From Streptomyces anandii JCM 4720 (lineage in GTDB: Bacteria > Actinomycetota > Actinomycetes > Streptomycetales > Streptomycetaceae), in assembly GCF_014650655.1 (NCBI RefSeq), contig NZ_BMVJ01000003.1, positions 413,266-446,173 of the forward strand: DNA of 32,908 nt. The letters run 5' to 3'. The first letter of the stretch is position 1; each line of letters opens with the position of its first letter. This document shows, piece by piece, positions 30,729 to 32,908 of this stretch. The notes below the pieces were generated by a model that had not been told where the DNA came from, searched no databases, and was given only the letters and a program-made list of their open reading frames with translations. A program made the translations under genes and the position numbers.

Positions 30729-31967
30729 ATGGCAGGCAACTCGGACCCGCTCACGCCGCGGGCCAAGCTGGCCGTGACCGCGGGCAAGGCGGTCGCGGCG
30801 GCATCGCGTGCCGCGGGGCGCGGCAGCGGTTCGGTGATCGGCGGCCGGGTGGCGCTCAAACTCGACCCCGACCTCCTGGCCCGGCTCGCCCAGAACCTGG
30901 ACGTGGTCCTGGTCTCGGCGACCAACGGCAAGACCACCACCACCCGGCTCATCGCCGAGGCGCTGCGGGCCGCCGGCCCCGTCGTCTCCAACGCACTCGG
31001 CGCCAACATGCCCGCGGGCATCACGTCCGCGCTGGCGGGCGGCTCGGACGCCCGGTACGGCGTGATCGAGGTCGACGAGAAGTACCTCGCGGGCGTGGCC
31101 CGGGACACCGACCCCAAGTGCATCGCGCTGCTCAACCTCTCCCGCGACCAGCTCGACCGCGCCGCCGAGACCCGGATGCTCGCCGAGAACTGGCGCGAGG
31201 GCCTGGCCGGCTCCAAGGCCGTGATCGTCGCCAACTGCGACGACCCGCTGGTCGTGTGGGCGGCGTCCTCCTCCCCCAACGTGGTGTGGGTGGCCGCCGG
31301 GCAGATGTGGAAGGACGACGCCTGGTCCTGCCCGTCCTGCGGCGGTGTGATGCAGCGCCCGGGCGACGACTGGTTCTGCGGCGAGTGCGGCTTCCGCCGG
31401 CCCACCCCGAGCTGGGCGCTCTCCGGCGAGCACGTCCTGGACCCGCACGGCTCGGCCTGGCCGATCCACCTCCAGCTGCCGGGCCGCGCCAACCGGGCCA
31501 ACGCCGCCTCCTCCGCCGCCGTGGCCGCCGTCTTCGGCGTGCCGCCGCAGGTGGCGCTGGAGCGCATGTACCAGGTGCAGGCGGTCGCCGGACGCTACGA
31601 CGTGGTGCAGTTCCAGGGCCGCGACCTCAGGCTGCTGCTGGCGAAGAACCCGGCCGGCTGGCTGGAGACGTTCTCGCTCATCGACCCGCCGCCCACCCCG
31701 GTGATCCTCTCGGTCAACGCGCGCGGCGCGGACGGCACCGACACCTCCTGGCTGTGGGACGTGGACTACACGCGCCTGACCGGCCACCCGCTCTTCGTGA
31801 TCGGCGACCGCAAGCTGGACCTCGCGGTGCGCCTGGAGGTGGCCAACCAGCACTTCCAGGTCTGCGAGAACCTCGACCAGGCCGTCCAGCAGGCCCCGCC
31901 GGGCCGGATCGAGGTCATCGCCAACTACACCGCGTTCCAGGACCTGCGCCGCCGCGTCGGCAACTGA
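30729..31967 (+). CDS. murT: Lipid II isoglutaminyl synthase, Mur ligase subunit MurT
   Basis: A 412-aa subunit that, with GatD, amidates the D-glutamate of the lipid II stem peptide at the membrane, using ATP and glutamine-derived ammonia. The Mur-ligase P-loop is SATNGKTTTT (63-72). A Cys4 zinc ribbon insert (Cys201, Cys204, Cys217, Cys220 in CPSCGG and CGECGF) is typical of MurT. The C-terminal DUF1727 region follows. ATG 30729 lies 10 bases after AAGGAGGA; an upstream ATG at 30687 has no such site. gatD begins 20 bp after its stop. Confidence 0.93.
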   Translation: MAGNSDPLTPRAKLAVTAGKAVAAASRAAGRGSGSVIGGRVALKLDPDLLARLAQNLDVVLVSATNGKTTTTRLIAEALRAAGPVVSNALGANMPAGITSALAGGSDARYGVIEVDEKYLAGVARDTDPKCIALLNLSRDQLDRAAETRMLAENWREGLAGSKAVIVANCDDPLVVWAASSSPNVVWVAAGQMWKDDAWSCPSCGGVMQRPGDDWFCGECGFRRPTPSWALSGEHVLDPHGSAWPIHLQLPGRANRANAASSAAVAAVFGVPPQVALERMYQVQAVAGRYDVVQFQGRDLRLLLAKNPAGWLETFSLIDPPPTPVILSVNARGADGTDTSWLWDVDYTRLTGHPLFVIGDRKLDLAVRLEVANQHFQVCENLDQAVQQAPPGRIEVIANYTAFQDLRRRVGN

Positions 31968-31987
31968 CCACGAAGGACGAGCACTTC

Positions 31988-32716
31988 ATGAGTGACAACC
32001 AACTGCGCCTGGTGTGGATCTACCCGGACCTGCTGAGCACCTACGGCGACCAGGGCAACGCGCTCGTCGTGGAGCGGCGGGCCCGGCAGCGCGGCCTGGA
32101 CGTGGCCCGTCTCGACGTGCGCAGCGACCAGCCGATCCCGACCTCCGGCGACATCTACCTGATCGGCGGCGGCGAGGACCGGCCGCAGCGGCTCGCGGCG
32201 GAGCGGCTGCGCCGCGACGGCGGTCTGCACCGGGCCGTGGGCAACGGCGCGATCGTCTTCTCGGTCTGCGCCGGCTACCAGATCCTCGGCCACGAGTTCA
32301 TCAACGACCTCGGACAGCGCGAGCCGGGCCTCGGCCTGCTGGACGTGGTGTCGGTGCGCGGCGAGGGCGAGCGGTGCGTCGGCGACGTGCTGGGCGACAT
32401 CGACCCGCGTCTGGGGCTGCCCCAGCTGACCGGCTTCGAGAACCACCAGGGCGTCACCCACCTCGGTCCCACGGCCCGCCCCTTCGCCCAGGTCCGCCAG
32501 GGCAACGGCAACGGCACCGGCGACGGCACCGAGGGCGCGTACAACGACACCGTCTTCGGCACGTACATGCACGGCCCGGTCCTCGCCCGCAACCCGCTGA
32601 TCGCGGACCTGCTGCTGAAGCTGGCCCTCGACGTGAACGCGCTGCCCCCGGTCGACGACCGCTGGTACGAGGCGCTGCGCACCGAGCGCATCGCCGCGGC
32701 CCAGCAGCCGGCGTAG
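31988..32716 (+). CDS. gatD: Lipid II isoglutaminyl synthase, glutaminase subunit GatD
   Basis: A 242-aa class-I glutamine amidotransferase of the CobB/CobQ-like type. The nucleophile is Cys94 in FSVCAGYQIL and the catalytic His195 is in TYMHGPVLARN, both as in staphylococcal GatD. It frees ammonia from glutamine for MurT. The early LRLVWIYPDLLSTYGDQGN is a family signature. ATG 31988 follows GAAGGACG. A Gly/Asn-rich GNGNGTGDGTEG insert (172-183) lies in a loop ahead of the catalytic His. Confidence 0.93.
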   Translation: MSDNQLRLVWIYPDLLSTYGDQGNALVVERRARQRGLDVARLDVRSDQPIPTSGDIYLIGGGEDRPQRLAAERLRRDGGLHRAVGNGAIVFSVCAGYQILGHEFINDLGQREPGLGLLDVVSVRGEGERCVGDVLGDIDPRLGLPQLTGFENHQGVTHLGPTARPFAQVRQGNGNGTGDGTEGAYNDTVFGTYMHGPVLARNPLIADLLLKLALDVNALPPVDDRWYEALRTERIAAAQQPA

Positions 32717-32748
32717 TAGCGTCCTCACGCGCGTCGCCCCACGTAGGA

Positions 32749-32797
32749 ACGGTTCTCCACGGGTTCTCCCGGGGTCTTCACGGCCCTGGGGAACCGT
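32749..32797 (+). terminator. Imperfect hairpin after gatD
   Basis: Arms 32749-32758 (ACGGTTCTCC) and 32788-32797 (GGGGAACCGT) pair at 9 of 10 positions around a 29-base loop, 33 bp after the gatD stop. The remaining sequence to the window end (32798-32908) shows no gene. Confidence 0.4.
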
Positions 32798-32908
32798 CCG
32801 CGCGACCGGCCCGCCGGGCCATCTCACCGAGCCCGTCTGACGGGCCGTACGCACAGGTGAGCGGCCCCGTCCAGCAGGCGGACGCACGGTTCGGCCCTCC
32901 CCCCTGGT

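Noticed and set aside
32831-32845. Palindrome GCCCGTCTGACGGGC near the window end
   Set aside because: It is too short to call as terminator or operator, and the gene it might serve lies outside the window.

Overview
The window is a piece of a Streptomyces chromosome. The DNA is very GC-rich, with strong third-position G/C, GTG starts, GGAGG ribosome sites and many ATGA/GTGA stop-start overlaps. The block rppA, CYP158A2-like P450, cupin monooxygenase, acyl-CoA dehydrogenase, TetR, peptide deformylase, murT, gatD matches (from memory) the neighbourhood of SCO1206 to SCO1213 in S. coelicolor. Residue differences in the P450 suggest a related species rather than S. coelicolor itself. I saw no rRNA, tRNA, CRISPR array, prophage or full-length insertion sequence.

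Layout. (1) 1-4272, plus strand: the 3' end of an AldB/ExaC-type aldehyde dehydrogenase, a 14-helix MFS exporter overlapping a YihY/BrkB-family membrane protein, and a six-helix membrane protein of unknown function, ending at a strong hairpin. (2) 4331-7761: small envelope and stress-type genes (a small four-helix protein, a SHOCT protein, an HdeD-like protein, a two-pore-helix-type K+ channel, a 65-aa protein and a four-helix protein). Three intergenic sites here share the inverted repeat TCACCC-N5-GGGTGA, so a common regulator is possible. (3) 7758-13053: a large STAND-ATPase LuxR regulator, divergent from a PAS-GAF-SpoIIE-HATPase protein whose phosphatase domain has lost key metal ligands. 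(4) 13184-15149: a DUF779 protein, a secreted phosphodiester glycosidase-like protein, and a 64-aa membrane protein whose Shine-Dalgarno sequence lies in a long hairpin.

(5) 15286-18523, minus strand: a tightly coupled operon of a quinone-oxidoreductase-like dehydrogenase and two acyl-CoA dehydrogenases, the second lacking the catalytic glutamate. This suggests a heteromeric enzyme. (6) 18606-20309: an XRE-cupin regulator divergent from a thioredoxin-reductase-like flavoprotein without a recognisable NADPH motif. (7) 20339-24193: an ATP-dependent DNA ligase coupled to a Nudix hydrolase, a succinate-semialdehyde-type dehydrogenase and a 79-aa protein. (8) 24857-27652: the flaviolin pathway. 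RppA makes 1,3,6,8-tetrahydroxynaphthalene, the cupin enzyme probably oxidises it to flaviolin, and the P450 couples flaviolin into pigment. A 96-bp inverted-repeat structure follows. (9) 27776-29816: an acyl-CoA dehydrogenase divergent from a TetR regulator, with operator-like repeats between them. (10) 30025-32716: peptide deformylase divergent from murT-gatD, which amidate lipid II.

All calls come from reading the sequence and from remembered family motifs. No database search or folding program was run.
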